A DNA stretch of 17,812 bases from CAYRWR01 sp964537555. GTDB lineage: Bacteria > Spirochaetota > Brevinematia > Brevinematales > CAYRWR01. The position numbers and the translations under genes were made by a program. This document shows positions 1-7,301 of the stretch, piece after piece (positions within the stretch are counted from its first letter, which is position 1; the number at the start of each line of letters is the position of its first letter). The notes beneath the pieces were generated by a model. It did not search any database and was not told the origin of the DNA. It saw only the letters and a program-made list of their open reading frames with translations. The stretch spans positions 1 to 17,812 of the forward strand of contig CAZIAD010000060.1 in the NCBI GenBank assembly GCA_964537555.1. Reading direction: 5' to 3'.

Positions 1-73
1 AAATGAATCAACTTTTTAACCGGCTTCTCTTCTTCATTTTAATCTTTTTTCATTAAATGCCCCAAACCTGTAA

Positions 74-100
74 TTGATTTGTAAGCACTTACACTATAAT
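74..100 (+). promoter_or_regulatory. Candidate promoter with LacI-type operator
   Basis: TTGATT (74-79) and a perfect TATAAT (95-100) are separated by 15 bp. Almost the whole spacer is the 6-2-6 palindrome TGTAAGCACTTACA (80-93). This resembles LacI/CcpA-family operators (TGTAAGCGCTTACA-like) except that the central CG is CA. No plus-strand gene follows within the window; the DNA downstream is antisense to the CotH-like gene. The target could be a small RNA, or a minus-strand gene beyond the left edge could use the same operator. The short spacer lowers confidence in the promoter. Confidence 0.35.
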
Positions 101-286
101 TGCAATATCCATGCCAATCCTTATATATTTTCTTTTAATTCATTATAGGTAATTAAAATAAATATTTTGAACAGAAATAAATGAGGGTTTTTGTTGCAAA
201 AATGTGCATATACAGATTGCATACTGCCTGCCTTTTGCACATGTGCGTTTCTAGTCAAGTCTCACTTTGCAGGATATATTTTAGAT

Positions 287-319
287 AGAAAAAGCCCGCT
301 GAATCTGGCCAGCGGGCTT
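287..319 (-). terminator. Rho-independent terminator of CotH-like gene
   Basis: A perfect 10-bp stem, AAGCCCGCTG (292-301) with CAGCGGGCTT (310-319), has an 8-nt loop. Read on the minus strand it is followed by a run of five T ending near 289. It lies 22 nt past the stop codon of the minus-strand CotH-like gene. Confidence 0.85.
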
Positions 320-341
320 GAAAGATATGACTTAAATGGGT

Positions 342-2372
342 CTATTTATAGATATAAATAGGAGCATGATAGGCTTGATTCATATTATTGGTATTGGCAT
401 AATCTGTGATCCATCTGTTCTTATCATCCTTTTGGGCCCGGAAATAATACTCCGTACCACTATTTACGAAGGTCTTGTTAGTATTCAGTTCATAGGTATT
501 ATTACCTTTGTATTGTAAAAATATCTTTCCACTGTCTCCCCACTGATTGAAAGGGCCCCGCATTTCCACCACAGCACCTGGTTCATACTTCATGCGGAAG
601 GTGACCTGATCACCCATGATTTGGGGGCTAATATAGGAATCATCAAACAAAAATACCTTGAACATCTGTCTTTTTTGCTCACCTTTATCGTTTTCAGCAA
701 TCACCACCAGGTTATCTGCCTTAACACTATCATATTCGCGGGGATCTCCCATTGATAGTTCAAAATCCACCTTTGATTCAGGCTTTTGATTGGTGATATT
801 TAGGTTATCCCGGAAAACACAGATGACCCTGCTGATCTTTTGAGGGGATTTCAATTCCAGACTGACCGGGGTATTTGATTTAGTGGTAAAGTAATACCCT
901 TTTTTATGTTTTGTCATGCCAGTCAGTTCCATACTGACTTTTGCTTCTACTGGTTTTGGCCTCATGCCCAATTGTACCTCTGCCCAGAACGCCCGGGTAC
1001 TGAAATAATTTGCGGGAAGAGGACCTCCAAAATGATCTCCGGACAATAAGCGATAATAAGGGGTATTGCCCCAACGGGCAGGCCTGTCTGCCAGTACCAT
1101 ATTCTGGCCTACGTCATTGGAGATATAAGGAGATACCATGTTCTGCCATTTGATGATACGGTTGGTGCTGGGAGTCAGGGCAAAATAGTCATTTTTCGGA
1201 TCCACTAATTCAGCGATATAATGGCGGTACAATTTCTCATATTTAGGGATATCCAGAACCTTTTTGACCAGGGGCCGGTTCTTATGATTTGGGCTCCAGT
1301 CTAAGACATCCTGAGTACCAATGTTTGGTACGATCGATCCGGTCCCCAGGGTATTATCATAGTCATAAGGAATGAATGTCATTTTACCCTGCCTGTTAAA
1401 ATACACGTAAAAATTATTCTGATTATTCCAGTAATCATCCCACATGCCCAGCATGGTATTTACCGCCAGATAGCGCATAAACTGATCCACATCTACATGC
1501 TTATCCACCCATCTTTCAAAATCTTTTCCTTTGAGCGTATTTAACTTCTGGACAAAATCATAAAGCACCGCTTTGGCCTGCTCAAATTCTTGTTTTGAAG
1601 TCTTGAGGTCATAGGGAGGATGGTGTGAAGCCTTGCTATTGGTAGGATTGACATCTTCTATACCCATCTTGCCTTTTATAGCGGTGCGCTTAAAGTCTGC
1701 TCCATAGAGACATTTCCACAGGTATCCGGTCTCCCCGTCAAAGCGGGCGCTGACAAAACGGGTATCAATAGGTTCTATCATGGAATAAATACCAAAATAG
1801 GTCTTTTTTGTTTCGCCTTTGATCTGCAGATATAAGCGTGTATAGGTGATATGACTGCCGGTATATACTCCGAATCTGCGGAACAGGTCGTAGGAATACA
1901 CTTCTCTTACATAGGTCGAATCATTATTAAAATATTTCAGGTTCAGGCCTTTTAAACCAAAAAAGTCCTGGCTATCCTGAAACTTATCAAAGCGGACTTT
2001 GTAATGACACAGGTCCCACTGGGTTTCTAGGGGATTATGCATCTCCCCTTTCTTCCCTTCAGGACGGCCCCGGCTGAACACATTTCCCCGGGTACGCAGG
2101 GCAATATTAGTGAGAGTCATGCTCTCGCCTTCCCTTTCCCAGGTAAAATCTGCGGCCACCACTTCTTCGGTACGGGGATTAGCATCGATATTGGACAACA
2201 TCTGATTCCACTGATCCAGGCTGACTTCCAGAGTGATGGTGGCCAGTTTATCCAGGTCAAATACATATTGCAGCTGCTTTTGATGCTCCAGTTTGCTCTT
2301 ATTGTTTTTTTCGCTTTGATTACAGGACAAAAGGACACTTAAAAATACAATGATTAACAGAAAATTTTTCAC
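342..2372 (-). CDS. CotH kinase family lipoprotein with C-terminal CBM-like domain
   Basis: This 676-residue secreted lipoprotein belongs to the CotH family, whose founding members are spore-coat protein kinases; related secreted proteins are widespread in non-sporulating bacteria. A signal peptide ends in the lipobox LLSC (Cys17). The CotH core follows: an early RTRGN motif, the YFGIYSMIEPID segment, and the acidic motif YDYDNTLG (Asp337, Asp339, Asn340), which corresponds to the metal/active-site DxDN of CotH. The last 80-90 residues form a beta-rich module with MRGPFNQWGDSG, resembling the glycogen-binding/CBM48 signature (GxFNxW). Start is GTG at 2372 with AAAGGAG (2379-2385) 6 nt upstream. 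The gene is monocistronic with its own terminator. Family assignment is firm; kinase activity and the carbohydrate ligand are inferences. Confidence 0.85.
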   Translation of the reverse strand: MKNFLLIIVFLSVLLSCNQSEKNNKSKLEHQKQLQYVFDLDKLATITLEVSLDQWNQMLSNIDANPRTEEVVAADFTWEREGESMTLTNIALRTRGNVFSRGRPEGKKGEMHNPLETQWDLCHYKVRFDKFQDSQDFFGLKGLNLKYFNNDSTYVREVYSYDLFRRFGVYTGSHITYTRLYLQIKGETKKTYFGIYSMIEPIDTRFVSARFDGETGYLWKCLYGADFKRTAIKGKMGIEDVNPTNSKASHHPPYDLKTSKQEFEQAKAVLYDFVQKLNTLKGKDFERWVDKHVDVDQFMRYLAVNTMLGMWDDYWNNQNNFYVYFNRQGKMTFIPYDYDNTLGTGSIVPNIGTQDVLDWSPNHKNRPLVKKVLDIPKYEKLYRHYIAELVDPKNDYFALTPSTNRIIKWQNMVSPYISNDVGQNMVLADRPARWGNTPYYRLLSGDHFGGPLPANYFSTRAFWAEVQLGMRPKPVEAKVSMELTGMTKHKKGYYFTTKSNTPVSLELKSPQKISRVICVFRDNLNITNQKPESKVDFELSMGDPREYDSVKADNLVVIAENDKGEQKRQMFKVFLFDDSYISPQIMGDQVTFRMKYEPGAVVEMRGPFNQWGDSGKIFLQYKGNNTYELNTNKTFVNSGTEYYFRAQKDDKNRWITDYANTNNMNQAYHAPIYIYK

Positions 2373-2496
2373 TACTTACTCCTTTAGACAGACAGGCACT
2401 AAAATTAGACTTAAATAATCAACAATAGTTACAATGGCATGATAAATTTATAATTTCAAAAAGATATTCTAACGTACAAACTGAAATATGAGAAAT

Positions 2497-2530
2497 AAAC
2501 AGGCTGTTTTACAGAGAAAACAGCCTGTTT
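2497..2530 (-). terminator. Terminator after sugar permease gene
   Basis: A perfect 14-bp inverted repeat, AAACAGGCTGTTTT (2497-2510) and its complement (2517-2530), with a 6-nt loop. It begins 1 nt after the stop codon of the minus-strand permease gene. The minus-strand T tract (GTTTATTTCTC) is imperfect; on the plus strand a longer T run follows, but no plus-strand gene enters here. Confidence 0.75.
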
Positions 2531-2531
2531 A

Positions 2532-3701
2532 TTATTTTTTTTCTTCCTGGGTTCTCACGAACATTTTTTTAATGACCTCTATGATGCCCAGCTGTTTATT
2601 CTTCTTCTGCAATACATCAAAAGCTACAGCACCAATGATGATGAAGCCTTTGATCAGGTTTTGGACATTACTATCAATCCCTCTCAGGCTCATACCATTG
2701 TTCAGTATACCAATAATAAATGTTCCAATAATAGTACCCCTCACTGTACCAAAACCACCGGTAAGGCTGGTCCCTCCTATCACTACTGCCGCAATCACAT
2801 CCAGCTCCAGAGATATCCCTTCATTGGGAGAACCTCCGTTGAGACGGGATGCCGATATGAGGCCCCCCACTGTTGCCAGGACACTGATTATGATATAGAC
2901 CCAGAGGGTACTGCGCCGGGTATTTATGCCGGATAGCCGGCTGGCTTCTTCGTTCCCCCCAATGGCATACAGTTCCCGGCCAAATCGGCTGTACCGGAGC
3001 ATGAAGCTGCCCATGATGGCGATTAATGCCATAATGGCTACCGGTATAGGTATCCCCTGGGAGCCTGAATAGATCCATATCAGCAGGATGATCAAAGACA
3101 GGCCTATGACCAGTGTGCCCGCATTATCTTTCAGGTCCAGTTCGAGACCATGTTTTTTTCTTTTTATAATGTCCATGGCTACCATAAACAGGAGTACTGC
3201 TCCCGCAAACACCAGTAGAATAACAGACAGTGAAATAGAGATATACCCATTACCTACCTGCTTAAACATCTCATTGGAGATGGTAATGGTCTGGCCCTCG
3301 GTGAGAAGATGGGCCAGCCCCCGGGCTATAGTCATCATTCCCAGAGTGATGATAAAGGGAGGGATCTTCAGCCGGGCGATCCAGAAACCATTCCAGGCAC
3401 CTATCACAAACCCTACACTGACCAGTGTGATGAGAATGGCCAGCCACCACACTATACCCGCCTGTAATAACAGTGCTATAACGACCCCGGCCAGGCCTAC
3501 CAGAGAACCTACGGATAGATCGATACCGGCCAGTAAAATGACCATAGTCATACCTACTGCTATTACACCTACGATAGCAACCTGACGAGTCAGATTGGAC
3601 AGATTATCCGCGGTAAAAAATGATTTAGATAAAAAAGCAGAGATCACCGCAATGATCACCAGCGCAAATAATGTCCCGTTCTTAGCCAGAAATTTTTTCA
3701 T
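2532..3701 (-). CDS. Sugar ABC transporter permease, XylH/GguB type
   Basis: A polytopic inner-membrane permease of the BPD_transp_2 (RbsC/XylH) family. It would form the channel of a monosaccharide ABC importer. Many hydrophobic segments are visible, as are the family motifs AIGGNEEASRLSGI and VIGGTSLTGGFGTVRGTIIG. Length (389 residues) and a charged mid-protein insert (KRKKHGLELDLKDN) fit XylH/GguB better than the shorter RbsC (about 320). The frame opens with three GTG codons before ATG at 3701. GGAG (3710-3713) lies 8 nt before that ATG, so the ATG is the likely start. It begins 13 nt after the carbonic anhydrase stop, so the two are probably co-transcribed. No ATPase or periplasmic binding protein gene is nearby, which is unusual. 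The sugar cannot be told from sequence. Confidence 0.88.
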   Translation of the reverse strand: MKKFLAKNGTLFALVIIAVISAFLSKSFFTADNLSNLTRQVAIVGVIAVGMTMVILLAGIDLSVGSLVGLAGVVIALLLQAGIVWWLAILITLVSVGFVIGAWNGFWIARLKIPPFIITLGMMTIARGLAHLLTEGQTITISNEMFKQVGNGYISISLSVILLVFAGAVLLFMVAMDIIKRKKHGLELDLKDNAGTLVIGLSLIILLIWIYSGSQGIPIPVAIMALIAIMGSFMLRYSRFGRELYAIGGNEEASRLSGINTRRSTLWVYIIISVLATVGGLISASRLNGGSPNEGISLELDVIAAVVIGGTSLTGGFGTVRGTIIGTFIIGILNNGMSLRGIDSNVQNLIKGFIIIGAVAFDVLQKKNKQLGIIEVIKKMFVRTQEEKK

Positions 3702-3714
3702 CACCACCACTCCA

Positions 3715-4284
3715 TTATTTCAGTATATTATTTTCCAGAACCTCTACTTTCCCTGTATCTAAATAATAACAGGCACCTACTACTTCCACATTTCTATGAC
3801 CTGTATCCCATTTATCCAGAATATCTTTCAGTTTACGGGATACTTCTTTCATATTGAAGACCACATTCTCGTAGACATCGGGATTTCCAGGGATCAGGTG
3901 TATTTTTTTTAATAATCCCGCAAACTCTTCAGATACATCATCTGCCCCATCGATAGCAGTAGTCACAGCCCCACAGGAAGTATGCCCCAGTACCATAATG
4001 AGGTTTACTTTGAGATAGACAATCGCATATTCCAGGCTGGCGATGATATCATCATTGAGGATGTTGCCCGCAATACGAATCACAAAGAGATCTCCCGGGC
4101 CCTGGTGAAAAATGATTTCCAGAGGTACTCTGGCATCAGAACAGCCTAAAATTGCGGCTACCGGCTTCTGAGCACTGATCAGTTTTTCCCTGACTTCATG
4201 CAGATCCTCAAAATGCAAAGAATTCTCAGATATAAATGCTTCATTGCCTTTCATAAGCTTGGATAAAGAAGATTTCGCATCCAT
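3715..4284 (-). CDS. Beta-class carbonic anhydrase
   Basis: This 189-residue cytoplasmic zinc enzyme interconverts CO2 and bicarbonate. All beta-class active-site residues are visible: GCSDARVP carries the Zn ligand Cys48 and the Asp50/Arg52 dyad, and GHTSCGAV carries His101 and Cys104. The length is typical of small bacterial enzymes. ATG at 4284 is preceded by GGGA at 4291-4294. A promoter-like TTGCGT-16-TAAAAT lies just upstream, separating it from the znu operon. The sugar permease gene follows after 14 nt and would be on the same transcript; I see no functional reason for the pairing. A link to the preceding zinc-uptake genes (zinc enzyme) is possible but speculative. Confidence 0.92.
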   Translation of the reverse strand: MDAKSSLSKLMKGNEAFISENSLHFEDLHEVREKLISAQKPVAAILGCSDARVPLEIIFHQGPGDLFVIRIAGNILNDDIIASLEYAIVYLKVNLIMVLGHTSCGAVTTAIDGADDVSEEFAGLLKKIHLIPGNPDVYENVVFNMKEVSRKLKDILDKWDTGHRNVEVVGACYYLDTGKVEVLENNILK

Positions 4285-4312
4285 TTTAAATCCCTATTGT
4301 TAAATTTCCAAT

Positions 4313-4340
4313 ATTTTACACTATCCCTGAGAAAACGCAA
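4313..4340 (-). promoter_or_regulatory. Candidate promoter of carbonic anhydrase gene
   Basis: On the minus strand, TTGCGT (4340-4335) and TAAAAT (4318-4313) are separated by 16 bp, in the short gap between znuB and the carbonic anhydrase gene. The expected start near 4306 gives a leader of about 20 nt containing the ribosome binding site. The assignment rests on consensus match only. Confidence 0.5.
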
Positions 4341-4361
4341 GGGCATTAATCACCTGCTGAT

Positions 4362-5168
4362 TTACTTTTTTATAGATCTGAATAACAGGCTGGCCAGATA
4401 GGCGACACCCATAGATATAATGATAACCGCTGAACTGGGTATCTGAAGGGGAAAGGAAAGCAGCAGGCCTCCGGTGCCCAGTATCAGAGCGATCAGAAAA
4501 CTGAACAGTATGATAAAATGAGGCCGGGCACTGAAAGTGCGGGCCATAGCCGAGGGCAGGGTCAGCAAAGCGATGACCAGAATAAGCCCTACTGCCTGTA
4601 CCAGTACCACTATGGTAAACGCCACCAGGACCAGGAGGAGGAGATAGAGGCCCCTTATAGGCAGTCCCCGGATAGAGGCATATTCTTCATCAAAACTGGC
4701 TGCCCATATCTGGCGGTAAAACAGGAAAAATACCGCAGCACTCAAGAGGTCAATAGCCAGCATGCGCCAGAGCTGGGCATGACTGATATAATAGATCTTC
4801 CCAAACAGGAAATTGACCAGGTTCTGCTGGTACTGGGGACTGAAATACAAAAAGATGATACCTACCGACATTCCTATGGCCCAGATGGCATTGATCACGG
4901 TATCTTCATGCTGGCGGAATCGCAGCTTGACCATACCGATAAACAGAGCCAGCACCAGGGCCGCGCTCAGGGCTCCTACTATAGGATCGATATTAAAGTA
5001 TACCGCTACCCCCAGGCCTCCCAATACGGCATGAGATATTCCTCCACTGATAGAGGAAATCTTGCGGATATGGATATAGCTCCCGATTAGCCCGGAGGCT
5101 ACAGATATCAGAACTATAGCTAACAGCGCATTCTGCACCAGGGGATTGCTAATAATCTGGATAAACAT
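4362..5168 (-). CDS. znuB: Zinc ABC transporter permease ZnuB
   Basis: A 268-residue integral membrane protein of the ABC-3 family, the permease of a metal (Zn/Mn) importer. About eight hydrophobic segments are visible. The N-terminal stretch FIQIISNPLVQNALLAIVLIS and the loop GLIGSYIHIRKISSISGGISHAVLGGLG (quoted by motif ISGGISHAVLGG) are typical of ZnuB/TroC proteins. ATG at 5168 follows the znuC stop by 8 nt, with AGAGG placed at the end of znuC. It is the last gene of the zur-znuA-znuC-znuB operon. Metal choice (zinc rather than manganese) is inferred from the neighbouring Fur-family gene and the His-rich ZnuA loop. Confidence 0.9.
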   Translation of the reverse strand: MFIQIISNPLVQNALLAIVLISVASGLIGSYIHIRKISSISGGISHAVLGGLGVAVYFNIDPIVGALSAALVLALFIGMVKLRFRQHEDTVINAIWAIGMSVGIIFLYFSPQYQQNLVNFLFGKIYYISHAQLWRMLAIDLLSAAVFFLFYRQIWAASFDEEYASIRGLPIRGLYLLLLVLVAFTIVVLVQAVGLILVIALLTLPSAMARTFSARPHFIILFSFLIALILGTGGLLLSFPLQIPSSAVIIISMGVAYLASLLFRSIKK

Positions 5169-5176
5169 AAGGCCTC

Positions 5177-5902
5177 TTAAAATGTATGCCGGTGTATGAC
5201 CGGGGTCACGGGATGCTGGTAGCTGTCCTGTATCATGTGCTGCCAGTCCGCCCCTTCTCTGTCATTGCACTCCAGCTGACGGTTTACGCACAGTACTTTT
5301 TTCACACGGGAAGATATCACTCCCAGGTCATGGGTGACCAGTATGATACCCATTTTTTCATTAAGCCGTCCAAACAGCTCGTAGAGATCTTCTTCAACAT
5401 GGCTGTCAATACTGGAGGTAGGCTCATCCAGGAGGAGCCACTGCGGCTCCGACACCAGGGCCCGGGCGATGAGAGCACGCTGCTGTTGCCCGCCGGACAG
5501 ATGGCCGTAGGACTGGTGAGAGATATGGCCTATGCGCAGCTGTTCCAGTACAGCCAGGACCTTTACCCGGTCTGTACTACTGATCCAGGGCCAGAGGCTG
5601 CGCCGGTGCAGCAGGCCCATAGCCACCACGTCAAATACCGATACCGGAAAGTCACGATCCATGTGGGAGTACTGGGGCACATAGGACAGGAGCTGCCGCA
5701 TGTCCCGGGGAGCCTTGCCCCGTATAGTGAGACTGCCCTTCTGAGGTTCAATAATACCTAACAGCAGCTTTAGCAGAGTGGTCTTACCACCCCCGTTAGG
5801 CCCGATAATACCTACAAACTCCTTTTCTTCCAGAGTAAAGCTGACATCTTCCAGTACACCATAGTCATCATAGCTAAAAGACACATCCCGGCATTCTATC
5901 AC
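5177..5902 (-). CDS. znuC: Zinc ABC transporter ATPase ZnuC
   Basis: A 241-residue cytoplasmic ATPase that powers the metal importer. All motor motifs are intact: Walker A GPNGGGKT (34-41), signature LSGGQQQ (135-141), Walker B LLLDEP (157-162) and H-loop His191 in VTHD. The C-terminal tail HPVTPVIHRHTF is enriched in His. The start is GTG at 5902, overlapping the znuA stop by 4 nt (GTGA), with GGGGGA just upstream; this implies translational coupling. The znuB start follows 8 nt after the stop. Family assignment is certain; the zinc substrate is inferred from context. Confidence 0.92.
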   Translation of the reverse strand: MIECRDVSFSYDDYGVLEDVSFTLEEKEFVGIIGPNGGGKTTLLKLLLGIIEPQKGSLTIRGKAPRDMRQLLSYVPQYSHMDRDFPVSVFDVVAMGLLHRRSLWPWISSTDRVKVLAVLEQLRIGHISHQSYGHLSGGQQQRALIARALVSEPQWLLLDEPTSSIDSHVEEDLYELFGRLNEKMGIILVTHDLGVISSRVKKVLCVNRQLECNDREGADWQHMIQDSYQHPVTPVIHRHTF

Positions 5903-6771
5903 TGGGATCCCCCTTTAAAAGAATCACCCAGTTGTCGGGCTACATTACTCATATTTTTTATATAATTGGAGGACAGAGAGTCAATGATCTGTACCTTCAT
6001 GCCGGTCTTCCGGGTGATCAGGCTCACTGATGGGTTCATCTCATGAGGCTGAATAAACAGGACGGGGTAGGTTTTAGACTGTATATCCTGCATAATATGC
6101 ATCACATCACCGGGAGCGGGTTCCTTGCCGTCTATCTCTATGGGGACCTGCTTCAGGCCATAGTCACGGGCCAGGTAAGCCCAGGCCGGATGATAGACCA
6201 GAAATGCTCCCCCCCGGGGTATCACCGATCGCATGTATTGATCCAGATCCTTTAGGTCCTGGATCAGTGAGGAATAATTGCTGAGTAACCCGGCACTCTG
6301 TTCAGGAAATCGGTTCGTGAGGGCCTCCAGGATGCTGAGTGCCATGACCTGAGCCTGGCGGGGACTGGTCCAGGTGTGGGCATCCATTTGGGGCACTTTC
6401 CCCTGCTCTGCCTCATGTTCATGGTAATGACTGAGAGGCAGTTTTTGTATATGGGTCGCAGTATCTACTATAATAATGTCAGGAAAAGACTCCCGGATAC
6501 TGCCCATCCAGACCTGCTCAGATGGAATACCCAGGCTGAAGTAGATCTGGATCCGGGAGAGCAGCAGGACCTGAGCCGGCTCCGGCTCATAGAGCTCAGG
6601 GCTCTGCCCGGGACGCACCATGATGTGAGTGAGGACCCTGTCCCCCCCGATGCGGTCTACCAGGTAGGCCTGGGGAGGGATAGATACCATCAGCTCTATG
6701 CGGGAGGATGGTTTTTCACTACAGGACAGCAGGCTGCCCAGGAGTAGTAAAATAAATAATGTTCTCTTCAT
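5899..6771 (-). CDS. znuA: Zinc-binding lipoprotein ZnuA (TroA/ZnuA family)
   Basis: The metal-capture subunit of the importer, 290 residues from ATG 6771. A longer frame runs back into the preceding gene, but ATG 6771 is followed at once by a lipoprotein signal (MKRTLFILLLLGSLLSC, Cys17), lies 1 nt after the regulator's stop and has GGGGA 9 nt upstream. Likely metal ligands are His132 (DAHTW), His194 (YHPAW) and an acidic C-terminal residue (Asp264). A short His-rich loop, HYHEHE, lies at 115-120. The first ligand position, usually His in PHxYEP, is Glu59 here (SPELYEP). This variant may still bind zinc through Glu. It overlaps znuC by 4 nt. Confidence 0.88.
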   Translation of the reverse strand: MKRTLFILLLLGSLLSCSEKPSSRIELMVSIPPQAYLVDRIGGDRVLTHIMVRPGQSPELYEPEPAQVLLLSRIQIYFSLGIPSEQVWMGSIRESFPDIIIVDTATHIQKLPLSHYHEHEAEQGKVPQMDAHTWTSPRQAQVMALSILEALTNRFPEQSAGLLSNYSSLIQDLKDLDQYMRSVIPRGGAFLVYHPAWAYLARDYGLKQVPIEIDGKEPAPGDVMHIMQDIQSKTYPVLFIQPHEMNPSVSLITRKTGMKVQIIDSLSSNYIKNMSNVARQLGDSFKGGSQ

Positions 6772-6772
6772 A

Positions 6773-7150
6773 TCACACACTCCCCGCGGCACGGCATCGC
6801 CCGCACTCGCCCTCAAAAGTCAGTATATGCTGATCTATATGGTAGCCGTACTTCTGCTCCATTTCCTGTTCCATAGCCGAAGCATGGCAGTGCTCAAAGG
6901 GAATGATCTCATGACAGGAGTGGCATACCAGAAAATGCCCATGCTTACGGCCGTGGTAGTAATAGCGCTCTCCGGAAAACAGCAGTACAGAATGGATGTA
7001 GTGCTCCTTTTCCAGTACTTCCAGGGCGCGGTACACCGTGGACAGGTCGGGATGAGGCTGAGTCTGCTCATAGAGGTCCCGGGCGGTCAGAGGGACATCA
7101 GAGACAGATAATAGATTAAGCAGGGCTTTTCTCTTATCAGTTAATCGCAT
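6773..7150 (-). CDS. Fur-family metalloregulator, probably Zur
   Basis: A 125-residue Fur-family repressor. The N-terminal winged helix includes the recognition helix LSTVYRALEVLEK (about 36-48). The dimerisation part has HGHFLVCHSCHE with Cys76/Cys79, and a second pair Cys116/Cys119 in ECGRC, forming the usual structural zinc site. ATG at 7150 is chosen over an upstream in-frame start at 7207: it matches family length, has a GAGAG-type site upstream, and the longer form would place the -35 box and operator inside the coding region. The gene leads the znu operon, so zinc-responsive Zur is more likely than PerR or Fur, but residues alone do not settle this. Confidence 0.85.
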   Translation of the reverse strand: MRLTDKRKALLNLLSVSDVPLTARDLYEQTQPHPDLSTVYRALEVLEKEHYIHSVLLFSGERYYYHGRKHGHFLVCHSCHEIIPFEHCHASAMEQEMEQKYGYHIDQHILTFEGECGRCRAAGSV

Positions 7151-7161
7151 ACACTCTCTTT

Positions 7162-7176
7162 TGCAAATGATTTGCA
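7162..7176 (-). promoter_or_regulatory. Fur/Zur-type operator, perfect 7-1-7 palindrome
   Basis: TGCAAAT-G-ATTTGCA is a perfect 15-bp palindrome with the 7-1-7 spacing of Fur-family boxes. It sits 2 nt downstream of the -10 box of the zur-znu promoter and covers the expected transcription start, an ideal place for repression. The regulator's own gene starts 11 nt further on, implying autoregulation. Confidence 0.7.
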
Positions 7177-7178
7177 TA

Positions 7179-7207
7179 AATATAACTGTTTTACTATAAA
7201 AGGTCAA
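7179..7207 (-). promoter_or_regulatory. Promoter of the zur-znuACB operon
   Basis: On the minus strand, TTGACC (7207-7202), 17 bp, TATATT (7184-7179). This is near consensus for sigma70, with the predicted start around 7172 inside the palindromic operator. Confidence 0.75.
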
Positions 7208-7209
7208 GA

Positions 7210-7237
7210 ATCATCAGGCAAGCATCATCAGGCAAGT
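7210..7237. repeat. Tandem 14-bp duplication between divergent promoters
   Basis: ATCATCAGGCAAGC (7210-7223) is followed directly by ATCATCAGGCAAGT (7224-7237), differing only at the last base. It lies between the divergent zur and toxin-antitoxin promoters. It may be a simple slippage duplication or a pair of binding sites. Confidence 0.6.
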
Positions 7238-7249
7238 CTGAAATATTTA

Positions 7250-7278
7250 TTGACTTTATGAATACTTTTGAATATAAT
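7250..7278 (+). promoter_or_regulatory. Promoter of toxin-antitoxin pair
   Basis: TTGACT (7250-7255), 17 bp, TATAAT (7273-7278). A direct repeat of TTGAATATA at 7268-7276 and 7278-7286, 10 bp apart, overlaps the -10 box. Such repeats are a common arrangement for binding by a ribbon-helix-helix antitoxin, so autorepression is likely. Confidence 0.75.
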
Positions 7279-7301
7279 TGAATATATATTAGGAGGTGAA
7301 T

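Larger units (their letters stand above)
1..341. other. Gene-free AT-rich leader region
   Basis: I see no convincing gene here. The only short frame, at 3-57 on the plus strand, has 17 codons and is hydrophobic, with no visible ribosome binding site in the window; it could be chance. Minus-strand ATGs near 38 and 52 run into stops within ten codons. The stretch holds a promoter-like element with an embedded palindrome (74-100), a small palindrome GCACATGTGC near 237-246, and the terminator of the CotH-like gene near 287-319. Confidence 0.6.

Noticed and set aside
6772..6816. Longer znuA start (305 codons) reaching into the regulator gene
   Set aside because: The extra residues are not signal-like and overlap the upstream gene; the lipoprotein signal starts precisely at ATG 6771 with a ribosome binding site.
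7151..7207. Longer Fur-family start at 7207
   Set aside because: It would begin inside the -35 box and run through the operator; the ATG at 7150 gives normal family length.
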